Below are positions 28,647-36,796 of a stretch of 64,000 nucleotides of DNA, one piece after another. A model generated the notes under the pieces. That model was not told where the DNA came from, searched no databases, and saw nothing but the letters and a program-made list of their open reading frames with translations. Source of the stretch: Flavobacterium sp. W4I14 (lineage in GTDB: Bacteria > Bacteroidota > Bacteroidia > Sphingobacteriales > Sphingobacteriaceae); contig JAUSZU010000001.1 in NCBI GenBank assembly GCA_030817875.1, forward strand, positions 6,014,001 to 6,078,000, given 5' to 3'. Numbering within the stretch: the stretch's first letter is position 1; every line of letters starts with the position of its first letter. A program made the position numbers and the translations under genes.

Positions 28647-28802
28647 TTATTTAGATGCAATAGCATCTTTTACGTGGTCGTTGTGTACGATAAGTTCTTT
28701 GAATGAGTAAGCACCGGTTTTTGGTGATTTTACCATTGTAATTACTTTCGAATATTCTTTACCTGTACCTGTTTTAAGGGTTGCAACTACTTTCTTTGCC
28801 AT
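28647..28802 (-). CDS. DUF4295 family small protein
   Basis: A 51-residue frame starts MAKKVVATLKTGTGKEYSKV at 28802 and ends DAIASK with a stop at 28647-28649. It is highly basic, as expected of a ribosome-associated protein. DUF4295 is a Bacteroidota-specific family found immediately after rpmG, exactly the arrangement here, so a structural role in the ribosome is plausible but inferred. The gap to rpmG is 85 bases. Confidence 0.85.
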   Translation of the reverse strand: MAKKVVATLKTGTGKEYSKVITMVKSPKTGAYSFKELIVHNDHVKDAIASK

Positions 28803-28887
28803 GTTCTTATAATTTTAATGATCGAATTAGAGAATGTTAGAATGTGAGAATTTTTTAACTCAATCATTCAATCAGTCTATCATTCAA

Positions 28888-29070
28888 TTATTTTATCTCT
28901 TTATGTACGGTTACTTTTCTCAATACTGGATTGAATTTTTTCAATTCTAATCTCTCAGTAGTGTTTTTACGGTTTTTGGTAGAAATATATCTAGACATAC
29001 CTGGCATGCCACTTTCTTTATGTTCAGTACATTCTAAAATAACCTGAACTCTGTTACCTTTTTTTGCCAT
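28888..29070 (-). CDS. rpmG: 50S ribosomal protein bL33
   Basis: The 60-residue protein (MAKKGNRVQVILECTEHKES, later RYISTKNRKNTTERLELKKF) matches bL33. Only one cysteine is present, so this is the zinc-free form without paired CxxC knuckles. It lies between rpmB (44 bases upstream) and the DUF4295 gene. Confidence 0.95.
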   Translation of the reverse strand: MAKKGNRVQVILECTEHKESGMPGMSRYISTKNRKNTTERLELKKFNPVLRKVTVHKEIK

Positions 29071-29114
29071 TTTAATATAAATTGAAAACTGTTAATCTCA
29101 ACAGTTAATGTTTT

Positions 29115-29348
29115 TTACAAAAATCCTTTTTTTACGAAACGGTTAATTGCTTCGCTAATGCCCACTTTATTGATGGTTTTAATCGCTGAAGTAGAAACTT
29201 TCAACGTAATCCAACGGTTTTCTTCAGGAATATAAAATTTCTGAAGTTGTAGGTTTGGGTAAAATTTGCGTTTGGTTTTAACGTTTGAGTGAGAAACGTT
29301 GTTACCTACCATTGCTTTTTTTCCTGTTAAATCACAAACTCTTGACAT
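29115..29348 (-). CDS. rpmB: 50S ribosomal protein bL28
   Basis: The 77-residue protein (MSRVCDLTGKKAMVGNNVSH, then SNVKTKRKFYPNLQ) is bL28, a component of the large subunit near the exit tunnel. It is the first gene of the rpmB-rpmG-DUF4295 unit. Its promoter must lie in 29349-29649, shared with the divergent acs gene; I cannot place it confidently. Confidence 0.95.
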   Translation of the reverse strand: MSRVCDLTGKKAMVGNNVSHSNVKTKRKFYPNLQLQKFYIPEENRWITLKVSTSAIKTINKVGISEAINRFVKKGFL

Positions 29349-29551
29349 GACTTGTAAATATAGTTGTTAATATCGTCCGCTTAATTTTTTTAAGAGTGTG
29401 CAAATATCTGAATAATAATTGTAAACAGCAATAGCGTAGCTAATTATTTTTTATAATTAATATTTATTGGCGGAAAAGGTTTGTGCAATGTTTGTAAACG
29501 CCAAATATTAAAATCTTCATATATTACATCTATTAAAAATAAATATTCCGG

Positions 29552-29565
29552 ATCAAACGTTTGAT
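29552..29565. promoter_or_regulatory. 14-bp perfect palindrome upstream of acs
   Basis: ATCAAACGTTTGAT is a perfect CG-centred palindrome located 84 bases before the acs start. Its form is that of an operator for a dimeric regulator of LacI type, but its arms differ from the TAAAACGTTTTA sites near 48760. The binding protein is unknown. The rest of 29349-29649 shows no gene. Confidence 0.45.
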
Positions 29566-29649
29566 ATTCATTTTGATACGATTAGACTATTTCTCCTTAT
29601 TATTATTTATTTAAATTAGCCCCCACTAATCCAAAATATAGAACGAGCA

Positions 29650-31546
29650 ATGCAAATTACATCTTTTAAGCAATACGAAGAAGATTATAAGAAAAGCGTA
29701 GAAAACCCTGAGCAGTTTTGGGGCGAAGTGGCGCAAAACTTTCAATGGCGCAAGCCTTGGTTCAAAGTATTATCCTGGAACTTTAACGAACCAAATATCA
29801 AGTGGTTCGAAGGCGCTAAACTTAATATTACCGAAAATTGTTTGGATCGGCACTTGGCCACCAATGGAGATAAACCTGCTATTGTTTGGGAACCTAATAA
29901 TCCTGAAGAAGAAAGTGTTACTTATACTTATAAAATGTTGCACGAACGCGTTTGCCGTTTTGCCAATGTTTTAAAACGTAATGGCGCAAAAAAGGGCGAC
30001 CGGATCTGTATTTATATGCCTATGGTGCCTGAGCTGGCTATTGCTGTTTTGGCCTGTGCAAGAATTGGTGCCGTTCACTCGGTTATTTTTGGTGGATTTT
30101 CTGCTAAATCTATTGCCGACAGGATTAACGATTCACAATGTAAAGTAGTTATTACTGCTGATGGTTCTTATCGTGGCAATAAACAGATTCCTTTAAAAGA
30201 TGTAATTGACGATGCCTTAATTGGTTGTCCAACCGTAGAAAAATGTATCGTGTTAACCCATATCCGTACCCCTGTTTCGATGTTGAAAGGCAGGGATGTA
30301 TGGTGGGAAGATGAGGTTAAACATGTAAACGATATCTGCGAAGCAGAAGAAATGGATGCAGAGGATATGCTGTTCATTCTCTACACATCTGGCTCTACCG
30401 GAAAACCCAAAGGTGTGGTGCATACCTGTGGTGGTTATATGGTTTATGCAGGTTATACTTTTTCGAATGTATTTAACTATCAGCCTGGTGAGGTTTATTT
30501 TTGTACGGCCGATATTGGCTGGATAACCGGTCACTCCTATATTGTTTACGGACCGCTTTCGCAAGGTGCTACTTCGGTTCTTTTCGAAGGGATTCCTACT
30601 TATCCAAGCCCATCTCGTTTTTGGGATATTGTAGAAAAACACAAGGTAAATACTTTATATACTGCTCCTACGGCTATCCGCTCTTTAATGAGTTATGGTG
30701 AAGATCCATTAAAAGGAAAAGATTTAAGCTCAATTCGCGTTTTAGGCTCGGTAGGAGAGCCGATCAACGAAGAAGCATGGCATTGGTTCGATGAGAAAAT
30801 CGGGCACGGTAAAGCGCCTATTGTTGATACCTGGTGGCAAACGGAAACGGGAGGCATTATGATTTCGCCCATTGCTACGGTAACAGCAACCAAACCTAGT
30901 TTTGCTACATTGCCTTTACCAGGAATTCAGCCAATCTTAGTTGATGAAAATGGTAATGAAATTGAAGGGAATGGGGTAATGGGAAATCTTTGTATTCAAA
31001 TTCCCATGGCCGGGCATGTTGCGTACCACTTACGGCGATCATGAACGTTGCAAACAGACTTATTTCTCTACTTACGAGAATTTATATTTTACCGGTGATG
31101 GCTGTTTACGTGATGAAGATGGTTATTATCGGATCACAGGCCGCGTTGATGATGTATTAAATGTTTCTGGACATCGAATTGGTACCGCTGAGGTAGAAAA
31201 TGCCATTAATATGCACGCTGGTGTGGTAGAAAGTGCAGTTGTGGGTTATCCGCACGATGTAAAAGGACAGGGTATTTATGCTTTTGTAATTTACCCTGAA
31301 ATGCATGGTGAAGCAGAATTATCTAAAAAAGATATTTTACAAACGGTTACCCGTGTAATTGGGGCAATTGCCAAACCTGATAAAATATTGTTTGTTTCTG
31401 GTTTACCCAAAACACGTTCGGGCAAAATTATGCGTAGAATTCTGCGTAAAATTGCCGAAGGGGATACAACTAATTTAGGCGATACTTCTACGCTGCTTGA
31501 TCCAGGCGTGGTAGAAGAAATTATAGCGGCTGCGAAGAAACTTTAA
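29650..31546 (+). pseudogene. acs: Acetyl-CoA synthetase, frameshifted
   Basis: The AMP-forming enzyme activates acetate to acetyl-CoA. The first 450 residues include the nucleotide motif ILYTSGSTGKPKGVVHT and DTWWQTETGG. The frame breaks at the AAA run at 30998-31000: as read it ends VAYHLRRS, but removal of one A gives FPWPGMLRTTYGDHERC and continues to 31546. The second part holds YFTGDGCLRDEDGYYRITGR, SGHRIGTAEVEN and the acetylatable lysine motif PKTRSGKIMRR. The restored length is 631 residues, close to the family norm of about 630-650. A consensus error is likely for such a conserved gene. Confidence 0.92.
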
Positions 31547-31566
31547 ATTTGAATGAAAGATAAAAA

Positions 31567-31593
31567 AATGCCCCAAATTTTTGGGGCATTTTT
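31567..31593. terminator. Bidirectional intrinsic terminator
   Basis: AATGCCCCAAA (31567-31577) pairs perfectly with TTTGGGGCATT (31580-31590), flanked by A-run and T-run. It serves acs on the plus strand and the SusD gene ending at 31608 on the minus strand. Confidence 0.92.
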
Positions 31594-31607
31594 GTTGATA
31601 TTTAATT

Positions 31608-32975
31608 TTAATAACCTGGGTTTTGCTTCAAAGCCTTATTCACATTTATTTCACGATCTGGAATTGGAAAAACCAATTTAGGATCGTCATAGGCAAAGGT
31701 TCCGATAGCACGTTTAGTGCGTTTATAATCATGAAGCCTAAAACCTTCATAATCTAACTCCTTTTCGCGTTCGTTTAAGATAATTGTTAGTGTTGGTACA
31801 ACATTTCCCAATCCAGCCCTGGTTCTTAATGTATTAATATCGTCAGCTGGAGTAGCTCCAACATTAGTACCTAACCTAAAATTACATTCTGCCCTGATTA
31901 GGTATTGTTCTGTAACCCTGCAAACAGGTATATTATCATAAAAGCTATACCATTTCTTTGTAAATAGTCCTGTTCTAGCACCAGTACCATCATAAATCAT
32001 TTCGGTCTGTCTTTTATCACCTGTTTCAAATGAATCGTAAAATATGGTATTTACCAAGGCATCAGCCCTACCAACATCTCCACCGGTAGCATTTTGATAA
32101 CTGGCATAAAAAGTAGCTAAGCCATCGTTAGATGTTCCTGCGTTACTTTGTTCGTTCTGTTTGATTTCGAAAATCCCCTCGCTCGAATTTTTGGTTCTGA
32201 AAGGTGCTTCAAGAGAATTGGTAATTAAGTGATATGGACTGTTGGTAATGATATCATTGGCAACATCTCTTGCCAAATCATATTTACCTTCTTGTAGATA
32301 TACCCTTGCTAAAAATGCTTTGGCGGCGTATTGATCATCTACCGATGCCAATTTAGTTATGGCAGATTTTAAATCATTTTCAACAGCCGTGTAAACTTCT
32401 ATAACCGTATTTCTGGCAACACTGTTGGTTACGTTATCAATGGTTTTTACTGCTTTTGTAATAATAGGAACCCCTAAATTTGTATTAGCACCAGATGCAT
32501 CGTAAGGCAAAGCGTACAATCTTACCAGTTCAAAATGCATAATCCCTCTTATAAACAAGGCTTTACCTTCTATTACGTTTTTCGTTTCGGCATCACTTAC
32601 TACGTTTAAAGCAGAAAGCACAATGTTTGCGGTGTTAATTGCACTGTAAGCTGTTACCCATGTTCTTCTCGCATCAGCATTATCCGCTACAATAGCCTTG
32701 CTCGAAATGTTACGGTAAGTTGTAAAACTGCCGCGCCAGGTTAGGTAGTTGTCGCTGGCATAAATATCGGGTAAGAAAACAAGATTTGTTCCATACAGAT
32801 CACCAGTTGCTAAGAAAGTATATGCACCAATTAATGCGTTTTGCACATCGGCAGTATTATTTAATGCCACACTGGCATCTATATTTTGTTTAGGATCTAT
32901 TTCTAATTGTTTTTTACAGCCAGATGCGCTTAGAACAATAAGAAATGCAGCTAATATATTTTTATAATTTTTCAT
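31608..32975 (-). CDS. RagB/SusD family nutrient-uptake outer membrane lipoprotein
   Basis: The 455-residue protein begins MKNYKNILAAFLIVLSASGC, a lipoprotein signal with the acylated Cys at 20, and has the SusD alpha-helical fold signatures (AYSAINTANIVLSAL; KALFIRGIMHFELVRLYA; ILNEREKELDYEGFRLHDYK). It caps the paired TonB-dependent transporter encoded 11 bases upstream. Its final residues, KALKQNPGY, are typical. It is somewhat shorter than many SusD proteins. No glycosidase is adjacent, so the ligand is unknown. Confidence 0.93.
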   Translation of the reverse strand: MKNYKNILAAFLIVLSASGCKKQLEIDPKQNIDASVALNNTADVQNALIGAYTFLATGDLYGTNLVFLPDIYASDNYLTWRGSFTTYRNISSKAIVADNADARRTWVTAYSAINTANIVLSALNVVSDAETKNVIEGKALFIRGIMHFELVRLYALPYDASGANTNLGVPIITKAVKTIDNVTNSVARNTVIEVYTAVENDLKSAITKLASVDDQYAAKAFLARVYLQEGKYDLARDVANDIITNSPYHLITNSLEAPFRTKNSSEGIFEIKQNEQSNAGTSNDGLATFYASYQNATGGDVGRADALVNTIFYDSFETGDKRQTEMIYDGTGARTGLFTKKWYSFYDNIPVCRVTEQYLIRAECNFRLGTNVGATPADDINTLRTRAGLGNVVPTLTIILNEREKELDYEGFRLHDYKRTKRAIGTFAYDDPKLVFPIPDREINVNKALKQNPGY

Positions 32976-32986
32976 ATCTAATGTTT

Positions 32987-35900
32987 TTATAAGCCAATGT
33001 TTACACCGAAAGTAATTGTTCTTGCTTGTGGTGGAGTATAAAAATCGTGACCGAGCTGAATGTTGTCAGACTGGAGCGAGCCACCACTTGGAGTATTCAC
33101 CTCCGGATCGTAACCTTTATAACCAGTTATGGTAAATAGGTTAAGTGCAGATGCGTATATCCTTACATTCTGTAATTTATACTTATTTATAAAGGCTTTA
33201 GGGATGTTATAGCCAAAGGTTACACTCTTTATCCTTAGATAAGACCCATCTTGTATCCATCTGGATGATGGGCTTGTTCCATTTCCTTCACCAAACCTTG
33301 GTTGTGGTATTGGGGTGTTGGTGTTGGTAGGTGTCCAATAATTTAACTGATCAATGGTTTGGTTATCAAAATAATCGCCGTTTGCTGATTGAAACACACC
33401 TGCCATATTATAAATATCATTACCGCTAACGAATTGCGATTGAATATCAAGATCGAAATTTTTAAAAGAGAAACGATTTCCAAAGCCACCAAAGAATTTA
33501 GGGTTTGGATCGCCCAGCTTTTGGTTTTGTGCAACAGCGTAATCATTGGTTGTTTTTGTTCTTGATGCATCAACATAATAAAGTGCGTCGCCATTAGCGG
33601 GGTCTACACCAGCATATGCTTTTCCGTAAAAGTAACCCAATGGCTCTCCAACGGATACTCTTCCCAAAAATCTTCCTCCAGGATAAATAGGTTGGTCATC
33701 AACCAAGCGTAAAACCTTATTTCTATTAAGTGAGATATTAAAAGAAGTAGACCATTTAAACTCCCCGTCAAAATTTCTGGTATTTAAGGAGAATTCAAAT
33801 CCCTTGTTTTGCATATCGCCAATGTTCCTCGTAATGGATGAAAATCCATTTGTTGCAGCAATTGGTGCATTTAATAATAAATCGGTTGTTTTCTTTTTAT
33901 AATATTCAACTGTACCCGAAATCCGGTCTGAGAAAAAACCAAAATCTAAACCTATGTTATAATTGGTTGTGTTTTCCCAGCTTAAATTCGGATCTCCTAA
34001 CTGGCTTGGGCGCGTACCGCCAATGCCAGCATAATTAACGCCCTGATATAAATTTCTAGAGGCAAAATCGCCAATTTCTGCATTACCCGTTAAACCATAA
34101 CTTCCTCTAAGTTTTAATAAACTTAACCAGCTACTCGATTTTAGAAACTCTTCCTGGTTAATAATCCAGCCTGCCGAAACAGCCGGGAAGGTTCCATATC
34201 TGTTGTTAACGCCAAACCTTGACGAACCATCTGTTCTTATCGAAGCACTTAACAAGTATTTCTCTTCGTATTTATAATTTACCCTGGCCAAATACGAAAC
34301 AAATGTGTGTCGTGTTTCTGAAGAAGTGCCCGCAGAAATGATTGCTGCGCTGGCAATTTTGGTGAAATTATCAGATGGTAATGTAGTTCCCGTTACAGAA
34401 GAGTACCTGAACTTCGTATCTTGAAAGGCAAAACCAGCCAATACATTTAGGCTATGTTTTTCGTTAAAGGTTTTGGTATAGTTAAAGGTATTATTCGTAT
34501 TGAAATTTATGGATTTGGCCATATAATCTGTAGAAGAACCTCCTGTGCTACCGCCATCCTGTGTTTTAGATCCTAAAAACTGCTCTTCTTCCAAATTGTT
34601 AAAATCAAAGCCGTATTCACTTCTAAAAACTAAATCGGGTGTGATTTTTAAGCTTGCATATGCATTGGCAAAAGTTCTATATGTGGTTGATAAATTTTTA
34701 CCATTTTCATAATCAATTAAGCTGTTATAATAAACAGTAGAACCATTTAATTCACCTGATGCATCGCGTACCGGTTGGATAGGAGGCAAAGCATTTAATT
34801 GCAATGGGTTAGAGAAAGCATTATCAGTAGGAATACGGTAGTTATCTACTTTAGAGATGTTAACTGATCCTCCAACATCTAAGATTTTCGAAACCGTATG
34901 GTCTAAACTTAACCGGCCACCAGTACGTACATAACGGTTGTTAACTATAATTCCATCATTATTATTGTAGTTCCCAGAAAGCATAAACCTGGTTTTTGCA
35001 TCACCACCATTAATATTTAAGCTATATTGTTGTGTGTGCCCTTTTCTGAAAGCTTCGTTTACCCAATTGGTATTGTTGTTGCCCGTCCAATCATCTGTGC
35101 CCGTATAATCTTTCCACATTTCTGCAGCATTGGCATAATCTCCATCATCATAGTTGTTATACTTAAATGATGCATCTAATAATTGACGGTATTGGTCAGC
35201 ATTTAAAAAATCGCCTTTTTTGGTTGGATCGCTAAACCCTGCGTAATATCCAAAATCGATATTGGTTCTTCCTTGCTTGCCTTTTTTGGTGGTAATAAGC
35301 ACAACCCCGTTCGATCCTCTTGCCCCATAAATTGCTGCAGATGCTGCATCTTTTAAAACTTCCATCGATTCTATATCATCAGGACTAATGGCTGCAAGCG
35401 GGTTATCGGCTTCAGTGTAGGTTCCCAATGCTTCACTTACAATTGGAACACCATCAATAACAAATAAAGGTTGGTTACTTGCCGAAATAGAAGAAATACC
35501 CCTTACACGGATTTGAAGTGCCTGGCCCAGTTTACCACTGCTCGAGTTGATAAATACACCAGGTGCTTTGCCTTGTAAAGCACTTTCAACGGTTGTTAAA
35601 GGCTTATCCTTCAGATCGGCTGCTGTAACTTTCGCTATTGATCCCGTTACATCTCTTCTGTTCTGCGTACCATAGCCCACCACCACCACATCCGATAGGG
35701 TATTGTTCTCTTCATCCAGATTTACGTTAATGGTTTGCCCTGTAATAGGCACTTCTTTGGTTTTGTAACCGATAAAGCTAAAAACAAGTGTTTTGGCATC
35801 ATCCGAAACGGTTAATTTAAAGGCTCCCGAGGCATCACTCTGTGTGCCGTTAGCTGGTGAGCCTTTTACAAATACGCTAACACCTGGAATTGGTCCGGAG

Positions 35901-35998
35901 GCTGACGTAACTTTCCCGGTAATCACTTTGCCTTGTGCGAAAGCAAACGAAATTGCACCGAGATACAAAAGCATACTTAAGAGTAGTTTTTTCATCAA
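32987..35998 (-). CDS. SusC/RagA family TonB-linked outer membrane transporter
   Basis: The 1003-residue protein has a signal peptide, a carboxypeptidase-D-like N-terminal domain (KVITGKVTSASGPIPGVSVF), the conserved box VVVGYGTQNRRDVTGSI, a plug domain (about 115-225, ending SAAIYGARGSNGVVLITTKK) and a 22-strand barrel with a terminal aromatic-rich strand. It imports an oligomer together with the SusD partner, driven by TonB. The pair stands without hydrolase or anti-sigma genes. The upstream region 35999-36194 shows no clear operator. Confidence 0.94.
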   Translation of the reverse strand: MMKKLLLSMLLYLGAISFAFAQGKVITGKVTSASGPIPGVSVFVKGSPANGTQSDASGAFKLTVSDDAKTLVFSFIGYKTKEVPITGQTINVNLDEENNTLSDVVVVGYGTQNRRDVTGSIAKVTAADLKDKPLTTVESALQGKAPGVFINSSSGKLGQALQIRVRGISSISASNQPLFVIDGVPIVSEALGTYTEADNPLAAISPDDIESMEVLKDAASAAIYGARGSNGVVLITTKKGKQGRTNIDFGYYAGFSDPTKKGDFLNADQYRQLLDASFKYNNYDDGDYANAAEMWKDYTGTDDWTGNNNTNWVNEAFRKGHTQQYSLNINGGDAKTRFMLSGNYNNNDGIIVNNRYVRTGGRLSLDHTVSKILDVGGSVNISKVDNYRIPTDNAFSNPLQLNALPPIQPVRDASGELNGSTVYYNSLIDYENGKNLSTTYRTFANAYASLKITPDLVFRSEYGFDFNNLEEEQFLGSKTQDGGSTGGSSTDYMAKSINFNTNNTFNYTKTFNEKHSLNVLAGFAFQDTKFRYSSVTGTTLPSDNFTKIASAAIISAGTSSETRHTFVSYLARVNYKYEEKYLLSASIRTDGSSRFGVNNRYGTFPAVSAGWIINQEEFLKSSSWLSLLKLRGSYGLTGNAEIGDFASRNLYQGVNYAGIGGTRPSQLGDPNLSWENTTNYNIGLDFGFFSDRISGTVEYYKKKTTDLLLNAPIAATNGFSSITRNIGDMQNKGFEFSLNTRNFDGEFKWSTSFNISLNRNKVLRLVDDQPIYPGGRFLGRVSVGEPLGYFYGKAYAGVDPANGDALYYVDASRTKTTNDYAVAQNQKLGDPNPKFFGGFGNRFSFKNFDLDIQSQFVSGNDIYNMAGVFQSANGDYFDNQTIDQLNYWTPTNTNTPIPQPRFGEGNGTSPSSRWIQDGSYLRIKSVTFGYNIPKAFINKYKLQNVRIYASALNLFTITGYKGYDPEVNTPSGGSLQSDNIQLGHDFYTPPQARTITFGVNIGL

Positions 35999-36194
35999 AT
36001 TGGTAGTTTAGTTAGTAATGTTTAGTAGTTCGTAGAAACGATTTTTTAATATAATTAAAAATTTTTATAAAACCTGCTGTAGTGAAGTAAATCGGATCGT
36101 TGTTTGGTTTTTTGAGCTTAAATCAAAACAAAAAGTGGCAAAAATTGTTAATAGATTTAAAAAAGCATCTTATTTACTACAAAAAAACACGAGC

Positions 36195-36380
36195 ATGGAT
36201 AAGTTAGAATTAAAAGGGAAGTGGAATGAAATAAAAGGAAAGGTTAAACAAGCTTATGCCGATTTAACCGACGATGATTTAAAACACGAAGAGGGACAAG
36301 ACGACGAATTGTTGGGAAAACTGCAACAAAAAACGGGAAAAGGAAGAGATGAGCTTGTAAAATGGATAAACTCATTATAA
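36195..36380 (+). CDS. CsbD family stress-associated protein
   Basis: I take the ATG at 36195 (MDKLELKGKWNEIKGKVKQA), the typical CsbD start. The 61-residue, highly charged protein matches the CsbD/YjbJ family throughout (YADLTDDDLKHEEGQDDELL, GKLQQKTGKGRDEL). Members are induced by general stress in several bacteria, but the molecular role is unknown. It is a monocistronic unit with a strong terminator. Confidence 0.9.
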   Translation: MDKLELKGKWNEIKGKVKQAYADLTDDDLKHEEGQDDELLGKLQQKTGKGRDELVKWINSL

Positions 36381-36392
36381 TATCAATTCAAT

Positions 36393-36429
36393 AACAAACA
36401 GGCGATCAATTTGATCGCCTGTTTGTTTT
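36393..36429 (+). terminator. Intrinsic terminator of the csbD gene
   Basis: 36393-36409 and 36411-36427 form a perfect 17-bp inverted repeat (AACAAACAGGCGATCAA) around one central T. It is followed by further T residues. It lies 12 bases past the stop codon. Confidence 0.9.
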
Positions 36430-36698
36430 AACATCATTTTTATGGCCGACATTGCACAGCGGTTTATTCAAAACCCAATACTTTGTCAAAAAGATTTATT
36501 ACCGAGTTTCGATAAAGGAAATTTTAGGGGCACTGAAATATTTTTAGCTGTTGAACCAAGAACAGATGACTAATGAACTTTTTAACCGCAGAAACACAGA
36601 TTAACACGGAATTTGTTTTTTTAGTTTTTTTGACCACTAAGGCACAATTTGTTTTTCTGCAGCATGCAACCAACGGCCAATGAACCAATTAATCAAAC
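36430..36698. repeat. Intergenic stretch with degenerate repeat words
   Basis: This gene-free stretch contains AACCGCAGAAACACAGATTA and GACCACTAAGGCACAA, words common in Bacteroidota intergenic repeats. It also holds CCAATGAACCAATTAATC, similar to the words at 4902-5004. No coding potential is evident. Confidence 0.4.
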
Positions 36699-36730
36699 AA
36701 AAAAAGCGATCCCCGTTTCCAGGAATCGCT
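36699..36730 (-). terminator. Intrinsic terminator of the M16 peptidase gene
   Basis: On the minus strand AGCGATTCC (36722-36730) pairs with GGGATCGCT (36705-36713) with one wobble, followed by seven T's. It lies about 66 bases past the stop codon. Confidence 0.75.
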
Positions 36731-36796
36731 AGTGATTTTGATATTAAAGCATCAGGCCTTTACCTTAAACCCTCCGCCTTCCTACCCTCAACCTTA

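Noticed and set aside
29349..29649. A promoter of TAnnTTTG type for rpmB or acs
   Set aside because: Several TTTG words occur, but none has the correct TAnn prefix together with an upstream TTTG at 19 bases.
20452..31546. Programmed ribosomal frameshifting in tolC and acs
   Set aside because: No slippery heptamer with downstream structure or internal Shine-Dalgarno is visible at 20499 or 30998. These genes are not known to use frameshifting, so a single-base insertion is simpler.
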